The notes under the pieces are model-generated. The model saw only the letters and a list, made by a program, of their open reading frames with translations. It made no database searches and was not told where the DNA came from. Of a stretch of 41,117 nt of DNA, positions 6,582 through 14,852 are shown piece after piece. Numbering within the stretch: the first letter of the stretch is position 1; the number at the start of each line of letters is the position of its first letter. Position numbers and translations under genes: made by a program. Source of the stretch: a bacterium (lineage in GTDB: Bacteria; Bacillota; Clostridia; Oscillospirales; Acutalibacteraceae); NCBI GenBank assembly GCA_020624805.1, contig JAHKVW010000015.1:1-41117 (forward strand), written 5' to 3'.

Positions 6582-8510
6582 TTATTTCATCATCGTGTAA
6601 TTGAGCAGACCGCCCGCGAGGATGATATCCTTCTGGCGCTCGGTCAACGCGCATTTGGTGTTGATCTCAACATTCTTTGTCTTGTTGATGATAGTGATGC
6701 CGTTGCCTGCCGCGATCTGATCACGGATATTCTCGATATAGAGATTATCGCCGAGGTCGATATTGTTGTAATCGTTTTCATCCGCGAATTCCAGCGGAAG
6801 GATACCCGCGTTGATCAGGTTGGCTCTGTGAATACGCGCGAAGCTCTTGACCAGTACCGCCTTGACGCCGAGATACAGCGGAGCGAGAGCCGCGTGCTCA
6901 CGGGATGAGCCCTGACCGTAGTTGGAGCCGCCGACGATGATCGAGGAGCCCAGTGCCTTGGCACGGGTCGGGAACTTGGTATCGCATACGGTGAAGCAGT
7001 GCTCGGAGATCGCGGGGATATTGGAGCGCAGGGGCAGGATCTTCGCGCCCGCGGGCATGATGTGATCGGTGGTGATGTTGTCATCGACCTTCAAAGAGCA
7101 GGAAGCGCTGATGTCCTGAACCATCGCGGAGGTCTTGGGGAATTCCTTGATGTTCGGGCCGCGCAGTACCTCGACCTTGTCCATCTCGTCAACGGACGCG
7201 GGCTCGATGACCATGTTGTCGTTGATCAGGAAGTGCTCGGGCATATCGACCTTGTAGCCGTCCGCGTATTCTCTGGGGTCGGTCATCACGCCGGTCAGCG
7301 CGGAAACAGCCGCTACTTCGGGGGATACCAGATAGATCTCAGCGTCCTTGGTTCCGCTTCTGCCGAGGAAGTTGCGGTTGAAGGTTCTCAGAGAAACACC
7401 CTTGGAGTTCGGGGACTGACCCATGCCGATGCAGGGACCGCAAGCGCTCTCGAGGATCCTCGCGCCCGCGTCGATCAGATCGGACAGCGCGCCGTTCTGC
7501 GCGAGCATATTGAGCACCTGCTTGGAGCCGGGTGCGATCGCGAGAGATACGCCGTCGGCGACCGTCTTGCCTTTCAGGATATGCGCGACCTTCATCAGAT
7601 CGGCGTAGCTGGAGTTGGTGCAGGAGCCGATACAAACCTGATCGACCTTCATACCCGCCAGTTCTTCAACGCTCTTGACAGCGTCGGGGGAGTGGGGGCA
7701 AGCCGCCAGAGGCGCCAGCTCGGAAAGGTTGATCACGATGTGCTCGTCATAAACCGCGTCGTCGTCAGCCTTCAGCTCGGTATACGCGTCCGCTCTGTCC
7801 TGAGCCTTCAGGAATTCGAGCGTGTTTTCGTCAGAGGGGAAGATCGAGGTGGTCGCGCCCAGTTCCGCGCCCATGTTGGTGATGGTCGCTCTCTGCGGGA
7901 CGCTCAGCGTCTTGATGCCCTCGCCCGTGTATTCAATGATCTTGCCGACGCCGCCCTTGACAGACATGATGCGCAGCACCTCGAGGATGATATCCTTTGC
8001 GGAGACGTTCTCCTGCAGCTCACCCTGTAACTCGACATTGACGATCTTGGGCATGGTGATGTAATACTCGCCGCCGCCCATCGCGACCGCTACGTCCAGA
8101 CCGCCCGCGCCGATCGCCAGCATACCGATGCCGCCGCCGGTGGGGGTGTGGGAGTCGGAGCCGATCAGGGTCTTGCCCGGAATACCGAAGCGCTCCAAAT
8201 GAACCTGATGGCAGATACCGTTGCCGGGGCGCGAGAACCAGATACCGTGCTTTTTGCACACCGTCTGGATGAAACGATGGTCGTCAGCATTCTCAAAGCC
8301 TGTCTGTAAGGTATTGTGGTCGATGTAAGCGACACTGCGCTCGGTGCGAACGCGGTCGATGCCCATCGCCTCAAATTCCAGATAAGCCATCGTACCGGTG
8401 GCGTCCTGTGTCAGCGTCTGGTCGATGCGGATACCGATGTCGGTGCCCTTGACCATCTCGCCGGTGACCAGATGATTTTTAATGATTTTTTCCGCTAAAG
8501 TTAAGCCCAT
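6582..8510 (-). CDS. acn: Aconitate hydratase
   Basis: A 642-residue aconitase of the short clostridial/mitochondrial-like type. The [4Fe-4S] ligands lie in GSCTNSSY (Cys near 298) and SACGPCIGMG (two Cys near 357-360). Substrate residues lie in GSDSHTPTGGGIGM and the C-terminal swivel in GGSNYGQGSSREHAAL. It interconverts citrate and isocitrate in the cytoplasm. AGGAGG lies just upstream of the ATG. It is the first gene of acn-icd-rex, and the 162-base gap to icd holds two R3 repeats. Its 5' region contains a promoter and a terminator-like hairpin described separately. Confidence 0.95.
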   Translation of the reverse strand: MGLTLAEKIIKNHLVTGEMVKGTDIGIRIDQTLTQDATGTMAYLEFEAMGIDRVRTERSVAYIDHNTLQTGFENADDHRFIQTVCKKHGIWFSRPGNGICHQVHLERFGIPGKTLIGSDSHTPTGGGIGMLAIGAGGLDVAVAMGGGEYYITMPKIVNVELQGELQENVSAKDIILEVLRIMSVKGGVGKIIEYTGEGIKTLSVPQRATITNMGAELGATTSIFPSDENTLEFLKAQDRADAYTELKADDDAVYDEHIVINLSELAPLAACPHSPDAVKSVEELAGMKVDQVCIGSCTNSSYADLMKVAHILKGKTVADGVSLAIAPGSKQVLNMLAQNGALSDLIDAGARILESACGPCIGMGQSPNSKGVSLRTFNRNFLGRSGTKDAEIYLVSPEVAAVSALTGVMTDPREYADGYKVDMPEHFLINDNMVIEPASVDEMDKVEVLRGPNIKEFPKTSAMVQDISASCSLKVDDNITTDHIMPAGAKILPLRSNIPAISEHCFTVCDTKFPTRAKALGSSIIVGGSNYGQGSSREHAALAPLYLGVKAVLVKSFARIHRANLINAGILPLEFADENDYNNIDLGDNLYIENIRDQIAAGNGITIINKTKNVEINTKCALTERQKDIILAGGLLNYTMMK

Positions 8511-8597
8511 AATGTTCCTCCTATATCATAAAGAAATGTTATATGTGGTAAGGCAGTCTGAAAGTAGCGACCCTCAGTCCGCCGATGTTTTTTAACA

Positions 8598-8638
8598 GTC
8601 ATTGCGAAGCTCTGCAAAGAGCTGTGGCAATCTCAACC
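8598..8638. repeat. GTCATTGCGAAG repeat (family R1, copy A)
   Basis: The element starts GTCATTGCGAAG, has a self-complementary centre (AGCTCT...AGAGCT), and ends GTGGCAATCTCAACC. Related copies occur at 18759-18860 and 35658-35705. It lies in the acn leader on the minus strand. Confidence 0.85.
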
Positions 8639-8696
8639 TTATAATCGAATGACATTGCGAGGGGAAAAACAACTGTGCGCGTGAGTGGTATTTTTC

Positions 8697-8735
8697 TAAA
8701 ACAGAAAAACCGGCTCAGTGAAAATCCTGATCCGG
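8697..8735 (-). terminator. Terminator-like hairpin in the acn leader
   Basis: On the minus strand CCGGATCAG pairs with CTGAGCCGG (one mismatch) around an 8-base loop. A TTTTTCTGTTTT tract follows. It lies between the putative acn promoter and the acn start, and no other minus-strand gene lies upstream, so it could attenuate acn transcription. Confidence 0.6.
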
Positions 8736-8762
8736 CTTGTCAATCTTTTCACACACATGGAC

Positions 8763-8791
8763 ATTATACTACTTTTTGTCGACAAAGTAAA
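8763..8791 (-). promoter_or_regulatory. Putative acn-icd-rex promoter with overlapping palindrome
   Basis: On the minus strand TTTACT (8791-8786) and TATAAT (8768-8763) are 17 bases apart. The perfect 12-bp palindrome TTTGTCGACAAA (8775-8786) fills much of the spacer and touches the -35 box, so a bound protein would block polymerase. The palindrome does not fit the usual 18-bp Rex operator. Confidence 0.55.
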
Positions 8792-8918
8792 GGCGGCACA
8801 CCGCTTTTTTATAACAAAAAAGTGATATATTAGATGTATAAGCAAAGGAACTCACATAATCTGCGGGGAAGTGATTCCTTTTTCGGTGATTTTGAACATA
8901 GCATTTATCATACGGGAA

Positions 8919-8927
8919 TGATATAAT
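8919..8927 (+). promoter_or_regulatory. Extended -10 promoter of typA
   Basis: TGATATAAT gives a perfect -10 box with the TGn extension. No good -35 box is visible at the normal distance, which fits an extended -10 promoter. Predicted start of transcription is near 8934. Confidence 0.55.
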
Positions 8928-8951
8928 ATACAATGTAAAATAAGGAAGTTT

Positions 8952-8978
8952 GCGCTTATGGCATGATGCCGTGAGCGC
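8952..8978 (+). promoter_or_regulatory. 12-bp hairpin in the typA 5' UTR
   Basis: 8952-8963 pairs with 8967-8978 around the triloop TGA; ten Watson-Crick pairs and two G-U pairs. It ends about 12 bases before the AAGGTGAT ribosome site of typA. TypA is linked to cold and stress growth, so a translational role is conceivable but unproven. Confidence 0.6.
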
Positions 8979-9001
8979 TGATGAAAAAACAAGGTGATAG
9001 T

Positions 9002-10822
9002 ATGGAGAAAAGAGAAAATCTGCGCAATATCGCGATCATCGCGCACGTTGACCACGGCAAGACGACGCTGGTCGATCAGCTCCTCAGACAGTCGGGTATC
9101 TTCCGCTCCAATGAGGTCGTCAATGAGCGTGTCATGGACAGCAACGATTTGGAGCGTGAGCGCGGTATTACGATCCTGTCAAAGAACACCTCCGTCATGT
9201 ACGGAGATACCAAGATCAATATCGTCGATACCCCCGGACATGCCGATTTCGGCGGCGAGGTAGAGCGTATCCTGATGATGGTCGACGGCGTACTGCTGTT
9301 GGTCGACGCGTTCGAGGGCTGTATGCCGCAGACACGCTTCGTACTGAAAAAGGCGCTGGGACTGGGCAAGAAGCCGCTGGTCGTCGTCAATAAGATCGAC
9401 CGTGACGGCGCGCGTCCGGAAGAGGTCATCGACGAGGTGCTCGATCTGTTCATCGAGCTCGGCGCGGATGATGATCAGCTCGAATTCCCCGTTGTCTACG
9501 CGTCGGCGCGTGAGGGCGTATCCTCGCTCGATCCCTATGAGATGACGCCCGATATGAAGCCCCTGTTTGAGGCGATCATCCGCGAGATCCCCGCTCCCGA
9601 GGGTGAGATCGACGCTCCCTTACAGCTGCTCGTATCCAATATCGAATATGATGAATATGTCGGACGTATCGGCATCGGTCGTGTGGAGCGCGGACAGATC
9701 AGGTCCGGTCAGCAGGCGGTGCTGTGCCATCAGGACGGCACCACCTCCAATGTAAAGGTCAGCAAGCTCTATGAGTTCGAGGGCTTGAAGCGCGTCGAAT
9801 GTGACGAGGCGAAAATGGGCGATCTCGTCTGCATCTCCGGTATCGCGGATATCAACATCGGCGAGACCATCTGCGCCCCCGATCATATCGATCCGCTTCC
9901 GTTCGTCAAGATCGACGAGCCGACCGTATCGATGAACTTCATCGTCAACAATTCGCCGTTCGCGGGCAGAGAGGGCAAATATGTCACCTCCCGCAACATC
10001 CGCGACAGGCTGTTCAAAGAGGTGGAGACCAATGTGGCGCTCCGTGTGGAGGAGACCGACTCCGCCGATACCTTTAAGGTGTCCGGCAGAGGCGAGCTGC
10101 ATCTTTCGATCCTGATCGAGACCATGCGCCGTGAGGGCTACGAGTTTCAGGTCAGTCGTCCGCAGGTCCTCACCAAGATGATTGACGGCGTTCTGCACGA
10201 GCCGATCGAATACCTGATGATCGAGGTGCCCGAGAACTACGTCGGCGCCGTCATGGAAAAGCTCGGTTCCCGCAAAGCGGAGCTGATCAACATGGGCACA
10301 CGCGAGGGCGGTTCCACTCATATCGAGTTCCGCATCCCGTCCCGCGGTTTGATGGGCTATCGTCCTGAGTTTCTGACCGATACCAACGGCAACGGCATCA
10401 TGAACCACGTGTTCGATTCCTATGAGCCGTATAAGGGCGATATCGTCACCCGCCATCAGGGTTCTTTGATCGCTTTTGAGACCGGTGAGACCGTCACCTA
10501 CGGTCTGTACGCGGCGCAGGAACGCGGCAGACTCTTTGTCGGACCCGGTGTGGACGTCTATGAAGGTATGATCGTCGGCGCTTGTCCCAAGGCGGAGGAT
10601 ATCACCGTCAACGTATGCAAAAAGAAGCATATCACCAACACCCGCGCCTCGGGCTCGGATGAAGCGCTCAAGCTCACCCCGCCTTCCATCCTGTCACTCG
10701 AGCAGTGCCTTGAGTTTATCGCGGATGATGAGCTGGTTGAGGTCACACCCGAGAGCATCCGTATGCGCAAGGAGATCCTCAGCAAGGAACAGCGCATGAA
10801 GCACCAGTTCAGGAACAAGTAA
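9002..10822 (+). CDS. typA: Ribosome-associated GTPase TypA/BipA
   Basis: A 606-residue translational GTPase of the EF-G/LepA superfamily. G motifs are AHVDHGKTT (about 14-22), the RGITI switch region, DTPGHADF and NKID. The C-terminal part carries the TypA-specific [21 protein letters not shown] and [15 protein letters not shown] regions. It binds the ribosome and assists 50S assembly and growth under stress. The start is the ATG at 9002 after AAGGTGAT; an upstream in-frame ATG at 8981 lacks a ribosome site. No clear terminator follows, and the exonuclease gene begins 78 bases downstream. Confidence 0.95.
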   Translation: MEKRENLRNIAIIAHVDHGKTTLVDQLLRQSGIFRSNEVVNERVMDSNDLERERGITILSKNTSVMYGDTKINIVDTPGHADFGGEVERILMMVDGVLLLVDAFEGCMPQTRFVLKKALGLGKKPLVVVNKIDRDGARPEEVIDEVLDLFIELGADDDQLEFPVVYASAREGVSSLDPYEMTPDMKPLFEAIIREIPAPEGEIDAPLQLLVSNIEYDEYVGRIGIGRVERGQIRSGQQAVLCHQDGTTSNVKVSKLYEFEGLKRVECDEAKMGDLVCISGIADINIGETICAPDHIDPLPFVKIDEPTVSMNFIVNNSPFAGREGKYVTSRNIRDRLFKEVETNVALRVEETDSADTFKVSGRGELHLSILIETMRREGYEFQVSRPQVLTKMIDGVLHEPIEYLMIEVPENYVGAVMEKLGSRKAELINMGTREGGSTHIEFRIPSRGLMGYRPEFLTDTNGNGIMNHVFDSYEPYKGDIVTRHQGSLIAFETGETVTYGLYAAQERGRLFVGPGVDVYEGMIVGACPKAEDITVNVCKKKHITNTRASGSDEALKLTPPSILSLEQCLEFIADDELVEVTPESIRMRKEILSKEQRMKHQFRNK

Positions 10823-10828
10823 ACTTGT

Positions 10829-10880
10829 TCAGTTATCAGTTTACAGTTATCAGTGAACAGTTGTGGGCGGGACACCCGCA
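10829..10880. repeat. Short direct repeats and small hairpin after typA
   Basis: CAGTTATCAGT is repeated directly (about 10830 and 10844). The GCGGGACACCCGC hairpin follows. A diverged relative of the direct-repeat part occurs near 14709-14735. No U-tract follows, so it is not a convincing terminator. Confidence 0.5.
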
Positions 10881-10900
10881 CCCGATACTAAATCTATCTA

Positions 10901-11788
10901 ATGGAATACATCATACTTGATTTGGAGTTTAACGGCACCTACTCGAAGCATCGTCATAAGTTTGTGAACGAGATCATCGAGTTCGGTGCGGTCAAATGTG
11001 ACGAACAACTGAATATCATCGAGATCTTTTCGGAGTTGGTCAAGCCCCAGATCTCCAAAAAGCTCAATTCTCATGTCAGCGCTCTGACCCATATCACCAT
11101 CGATGAGCTGAAAAAGAGCAACAACTCATTCTCTCACGTGATGTCGAAATTCCGCAAGTTCCTCGGTGACGGCGTTCTGATGACATGGAGCAACAGCGAT
11201 GTGCTGGTGTTGATCGAGAATTACAAGTATTTCTACGGCAATGATAAGCTGCCGTTTATGAAATACTATGTCAACCTACAAAAGTACTGCGAGAGGGCGA
11301 TCGGCTACAGCGACAAAGCCAGACAGCTCGGACTGTCCGCCTGCGCCGAGATGTTGGGCATCACGTTTGAGGAAAACAGCCTGCATCGCGCGTATAATGA
11401 TGCCGAGCTGACGGCGGCATGCTTTAAGGCGCTCTATGACAAAGAGCTGCTGCAGCAGTACATCTATACCTGCGACGATGATTTTTATCGCCGCGTCAAC
11501 TTCAAGAATTACAACATCTGTGATCTCAAGAATCCCAACATCAACAGGCACGAGATGTACTTCAACTGTGAGAAATGCGGCAGACGCGCGCTGCGCCGAT
11601 CTAAATGGCGGCTGAAAAACCGCTCCTTCCGCGCGAACTTCCGTTGTCTGAGATGTCGCAGGGATTTTGAGGGACGCATCACATTCAAGCAGTGTTACGA
11701 CCATGTCAATATCTCAAAAAAGACCGCGGAGATCGAACGCAAGGATAAAAAAAAGCGCAAAAGCGCGGAACCCAAAACCACATCATAA
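10901..11788 (+). CDS. DEDDh 3'-5' exonuclease-like protein with Cys4 zinc-ribbon tail
   Basis: A protein of 295 residues. The N-terminal domain has the DEDDh exonuclease motifs: Exo I DLEFN (Asp7, Glu9), Exo II around TWSNSD, and Exo III HRAYNDAE, where His and Asp complete the set. It resembles KapD/PolC-epsilon-type nucleases that degrade RNA or DNA from the 3' end. After residue 220 there is a likely zinc ribbon, CEKCGRR then CLRCRR, and a highly basic tail, both suited to nucleic-acid binding. Asp7 fixes the start, yet no good ribosome site precedes the ATG. It may be translated at low level or coupled to typA mRNA. Confidence 0.75.
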   Translation: MEYIILDLEFNGTYSKHRHKFVNEIIEFGAVKCDEQLNIIEIFSELVKPQISKKLNSHVSALTHITIDELKKSNNSFSHVMSKFRKFLGDGVLMTWSNSDVLVLIENYKYFYGNDKLPFMKYYVNLQKYCERAIGYSDKARQLGLSACAEMLGITFEENSLHRAYNDAELTAACFKALYDKELLQQYIYTCDDDFYRRVNFKNYNICDLKNPNINRHEMYFNCEKCGRRALRRSKWRLKNRSFRANFRCLRCRRDFEGRITFKQCYDHVNISKKTAEIERKDKKKRKSAEPKTTS

Positions 11789-11822
11789 AAAACGGCAGAT
11801 CATTCTGCCGTTATATTTTATT
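11789..11822 (+). terminator. Intrinsic terminator after exonuclease gene
   Basis: AACGGCAGA (11791-11799) and TCTGCCGTT (11804-11812) form a 9-bp stem with a TCAT loop, followed by ATATTTTATT. Confidence 0.85.
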
Positions 11823-11852
11823 AAACAATTAGAACAAATATTCGAAAATCTA

Positions 11853-11881
11853 TTGATTTACCGCAGAAAATCTGCTATAAT
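11853..11881 (+). promoter_or_regulatory. Strong promoter of the structured-RNA/sigma-like operon
   Basis: TTGATT (11853-11858) and TATAAT (11876-11881) are 17 bases apart. Predicted start is near 11888, more than 215 bases before the first start codon, so a long leader RNA is made. Confidence 0.8.
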
Positions 11882-11887
11882 AATAGT

Positions 11888-12105
11888 AGGGAACATATGA
11901 TCGATCATGGTGATCCCGCTCAAAAGCGGTGATGCTACGCTTTTGAAACTGCCGAAAAGGCGCGAGTAGCCCCATACTCAATTGAATACGTTACCGCAAT
12001 TTGGAATAGATTTGATATTTCCGCAAGCGGCTGATGCCGTTGATCAAATCGGTTCTCTGTTGCCAACCTATGTTTTAAAACGCAGTCTATCGAAAGGACA
12101 ATTGA
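11888..12105 (+). ncRNA. Large structured leader RNA, family not assigned
   Basis: The region has no credible coding sequence but many complementary segments. CCGCT (11916-11920) pairs with AGCGG (11925-11929). GCTAC (11934-11938) pairs with GTAGC (11966-11970) and encloses a GCC/GGC hairpin. GATTTGAT (12009-12016) pairs perfectly with ATCAAATC (12043-12050) and encloses CGGC-TGAT-GCCG. GATCA-TGG-TGATC lies at 11903-11915. AAAAGCG (11922-11928) can instead pair with CGCTTTT (11938-11944), so alternative folds exist. No terminator separates it from the downstream genes. Size and complexity suit a riboswitch or an ornate RNA such as raiA; I cannot confirm a family without a covariance search. 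Confidence 0.6.
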
Positions 12106-12324
12106 ATGAATTATTGTGAATGGGCGGCGGCGTACCAAGAGGACGCCTGTCGTGTACTGAGCGTGATCGAGAAGAAAAAGGCGTTATTGAATGACAAAAA
12201 ACTGAATGCTGACGCGCGCAAATCAATCGGTGATACGATCATCGAATACCGCCGGATCTATCGGGAGTTGCTGAAAACCGCCGAGCATTTGCGTACGCGC
12301 GGAGGAGAAGCTCATGCGGCGTGA
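12106..12324 (+). CDS. Small helical protein of unknown function
   Basis: A 72-residue, charged, probably all-helical protein (MNYCEWAAAYQEDACRVLSV at the start) with no motif I recognise. GAAAGGAC lies seven bases before the ATG. Its end overlaps the next gene by 11 bases, so the two are translationally coupled and probably work together. It follows the long structured leader. It could be a partner or anti-sigma-like regulator of the sigma region 4 protein, but that is inference from position only. Confidence 0.7.
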   Translation: MNYCEWAAAYQEDACRVLSVIEKKKALLNDKKLNADARKSIGDTIIEYRRIYRELLKTAEHLRTRGGEAHAA

Positions 12325-12610
12325 GAGGATGTTCCTCGATGATGAGAACAGCGATCTCATCGCGTATTCGCTGTATCAGCAGGGTTCCTCCAATCGCATG
12401 GAACGCGAGCGGATGAAGCGTATCCTCTCCCGCGCGATCCGCCGCGAGCTGACCGATCGCCAGCGTGACTGTATCACGATGTATTATTTGGAAGGTATGA
12501 AGATGAAGGATATCGCGACAGCGTTACATCTTTCAAAATCCACTGTCACTCGACATATCCAGTCAGCCACGCATAAGCTGCAAAGGATCGCCTCCTACTA
12601 TCAGCGCTGA
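12314..12610 (+). CDS. Stand-alone sigma-70 region 4-like HTH protein
   Basis: This protein is 98 residues long. The C-terminal half (about 45-95) is a sigma region 4 helix-turn-helix: ELTDRQRDCITMYYLEGMKM, then KDIATALHLSKSTVTRHIQS. There is no region 2, so alone it cannot be a complete sigma factor. Similar short proteins act as regulators or as half of split sigma factors. GGAGGAG lies seven bases before the ATG, inside the preceding gene. A strong terminator follows directly, ending a two-gene operon led by the structured RNA. Confidence 0.8.
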   Translation: MRRERMFLDDENSDLIAYSLYQQGSSNRMERERMKRILSRAIRRELTDRQRDCITMYYLEGMKMKDIATALHLSKSTVTRHIQSATHKLQRIASYYQR

Positions 12611-12630
12611 TATGAAAAAAGAATAATGAA

Positions 12631-12656
12631 AACGCCGCTGAAAAGCGGCGTTTTTG
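12631..12656 (+). terminator. Intrinsic terminator after the sigma-like gene
   Basis: AACGCCGCT and AGCGGCGTT form a 9-bp stem with a GAAA tetraloop, followed by TTTTT. Confidence 0.95.
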
Positions 12657-12772
12657 CTTACTTTAAAACTTTCTTTTTCTTTTGTCCCGGTTTTGTCATA
12701 GTGGATCGTATATTATCTATTCAGTTCAGCGAAAACAACTTCTGAATAATCGACTGTAAGGAGTAATGAAAG

Positions 12773-14644
12773 ATGAAAAAGAAATTCAGAACCAGGATCA
12801 TTGCAGGTATGCTCACAGTAATCACAATGTTTTCTACCGCCGGCGCGGTAATCACGCCTGTCTGCGCTGCCGAGGTTAACAGCAACGCGGTCAAAAACGT
12901 GTCTGCTTGTGACGTGGTGGAAATGATAGACAAGATGGTAGATATCGCTGTGGATGATTCTACGCCGATGGTAAAGCTGATGGCGTCGGGCGGCATGGAG
13001 GTGCTCAAGCGCCTTTGCGCTAACCTTTTTGATGAGGAGCAACCCGGTTGGGATCCCGGCGAACAAATCTCTCGATCGACCGACGAGATCATGACGGAGT
13101 TAAAGACGATCGAAACGAATATGGACGCTTATCACAATGAAGAAATGAAGACACTCGGCAACATCCAATCCATGCTTGATGAGCAGGGTGACGAAATCAA
13201 AATGTCAACCTTTTATACCATGGAACGAGATGTGGCTGCAGATCATGAGTATTTCAGAAATAATATCGCAAAGAATGAAGCCGCTATTAACTCAAACCTG
13301 ACAGATACAGGCATCAAATTGAATGACAATGACACAGAAACGATCAAGGTGATCGATAAGACCACGAAAGCATCCTATGACTATATTGTCGAGCATAGCG
13401 ATATCACAAAGGGCTTTACCCGGATGAAGAAGTATCTCGACAAAAGCACCTGCGGTTATGAAAGCGATTACTTCAGTGTGATTGAAAAGATCGCCAAACG
13501 TCATTATGATGAAACGGTTGACGGAATGATCACAGCCAACGGCGAGGGCTTTGGCAGCACTGAAATGTTGAAGCAGCTCCCGAATTACGATGAAAAGGTT
13601 GTCGGTTTGGCTACCGGCTACGAATGTGAAGCTCTTCTGTATTATTTCGATTGTCTGCAAATCGCGCAGCTGAATTATCAGTCAAGGAATTACACCGCAT
13701 ATTCCGATTATATCAACAGCACCTCCGATACAAGGCTGAGTGATTTCAGAGCCGCGATCACCCTGAGCAACAACATGCTGGAGAGTGAGATCAATAGTGA
13801 CGTCGAAACGATGAATAGTATCACCGAAGCTTACAAAAGTATGCTTTCCGACTTCAATAACAGCAAGGCGGCGGAAATCAAGATCACAGCAGGCGGAAAC
13901 GAGTATCAGTTCACCGTTGACGATGCAATGAGAGGCTGGATGGTGATCGATACCATGACGGCATACGATACAACAGAGCCCGTTACCTACGCTTCTTTCA
14001 CGCTTGACAGAGATTGGATCGTAAAGGACGCCGAAAATGGCTTCATTCCCGAAGGCGTCGGCATCAACACCGCTTCTGCTTACAAAACGCTCATGGAGAA
14101 GTATGATGTTTCTCCTGAAAGAGCTTCTAATATGGGACATCCGCAGCTGATGCTTCCGGCCTACAGAAAGATTGATGATAAACAGCCAACAAGAGATTAT
14201 GCCATGACCTTTGACCTGAATCTGAACGGGTACACATTGGGCGGGAAAAACGATGTATGGCCAGAGCTCTCGTATATTAATACAAAGCAGGACTACACGC
14301 TGAACATCAACGGCGATCCCGATCGGAACAGCACCCTGAATGTTGATTGCATCGAAGTAACGGATTTCTTTTCAAGGAACAACTTCGGGTTGACACTCAA
14401 TGTGAACGATGTGAAGTTGAATAAAGTAACAGATTCAAAACCTTTTTCCGAGGCATTGTTTATGTTCAGTACCTTATCAACAGATATCAAAACGAATGCC
14501 CATGTAAAAAACTGTGATATTACGCTGAAAGGTAGCAGTGCGCTTAACAGATATTCCCACGAAAATCCACAATGGCCTGGTACCTTCATCCAAAACGATA
14601 CATTCAACATGGACATTGTCAATACGACAGTCAAAAATGTATAA
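12773..14644 (+). CDS. Large secreted protein of unknown function
   Basis: A protein of 623 residues with a clear signal peptide (basic MKKKFRTR, hydrophobic core, cleavage near PVCAA|E, about residue 33). Residues about 95-370 are rich in charged heptad-like helices, for example DEIMTELKTIETNMDAYHNE, suggesting coiled coil. The last 150 residues (FDLNLNGYTLGG, LNINGDPD, LTLNVNDVKL, CDITLKG, MDIVNTTVKNV) look like successive rungs of a right-handed beta-helix and stop abruptly. I recognise no enzyme motif, anchor or dockerin. A helical part with a short beta-helix tail could suit adhesion or a toxin, but this is a guess. GGAG lies upstream of the ATG and a terminator follows. Confidence 0.7.
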   Translation: MKKKFRTRIIAGMLTVITMFSTAGAVITPVCAAEVNSNAVKNVSACDVVEMIDKMVDIAVDDSTPMVKLMASGGMEVLKRLCANLFDEEQPGWDPGEQISRSTDEIMTELKTIETNMDAYHNEEMKTLGNIQSMLDEQGDEIKMSTFYTMERDVAADHEYFRNNIAKNEAAINSNLTDTGIKLNDNDTETIKVIDKTTKASYDYIVEHSDITKGFTRMKKYLDKSTCGYESDYFSVIEKIAKRHYDETVDGMITANGEGFGSTEMLKQLPNYDEKVVGLATGYECEALLYYFDCLQIAQLNYQSRNYTAYSDYINSTSDTRLSDFRAAITLSNNMLESEINSDVETMNSITEAYKSMLSDFNNSKAAEIKITAGGNEYQFTVDDAMRGWMVIDTMTAYDTTEPVTYASFTLDRDWIVKDAENGFIPEGVGINTASAYKTLMEKYDVSPERASNMGHPQLMLPAYRKIDDKQPTRDYAMTFDLNLNGYTLGGKNDVWPELSYINTKQDYTLNINGDPDRNSTLNVDCIEVTDFFSRNNFGLTLNVNDVKLNKVTDSKPFSEALFMFSTLSTDIKTNAHVKNCDITLKGSSALNRYSHENPQWPGTFIQNDTFNMDIVNTTVKNV

Positions 14645-14651
14645 CGAAATA

Positions 14652-14683
14652 GAAAGACGGCGGGTTAGCTCGCCGTCTTTCGT
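14652..14683 (+). terminator. Terminator after the secreted protein gene
   Basis: GAAAGACGGCG (14652-14662) and CGCCGTCTTTC (14671-14681) form an 11-bp stem with an 8-base loop. The U-run is short, so efficiency may be moderate. Confidence 0.65.
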
Positions 14684-14764
14684 CATGCTGTTCGGATTTG
14701 TCCACAGCTTTAGTGATCAGTGGTCAGTGAGCAGTTGATGGATCAATAACCCGCCCGACTTAGA

Positions 14765-14813
14765 ATAAAAAAGAAAATGGGACTGTAAAAACACCGAGGT
14801 GCTTCAGAGTCCC
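14765..14813 (-). terminator. Terminator of the GT-C-like gene
   Basis: On the minus strand GGGACT (14813-14808) pairs with AGTCCC (14784-14779). An inner AGCACC/GGTGTT stem lies between them, followed by ATTTTCTTTTTT. Confidence 0.8.
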
Positions 14814-14852
14814 ATGATACGTGATTATTGTTGTGGTTTTACTGAATCATTC

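Noticed and set aside
6999..8030. Long open frame of 343 codons on the plus strand
   Set aside because: Antisense shadow of aconitase.
8775..8786. TTTGTCGACAAA as a Rex operator
   Set aside because: Known Rex sites are about 18 bp with TTG and CAA ends around a longer centre; this palindrome is too short, so I kept it only as a palindrome.
8789..8808. GCGG-CACA-CCGC hairpin with T-run on the plus strand as a terminator
   Set aside because: No plus-strand transcript upstream would use it, and the GC stem is only four pairs.
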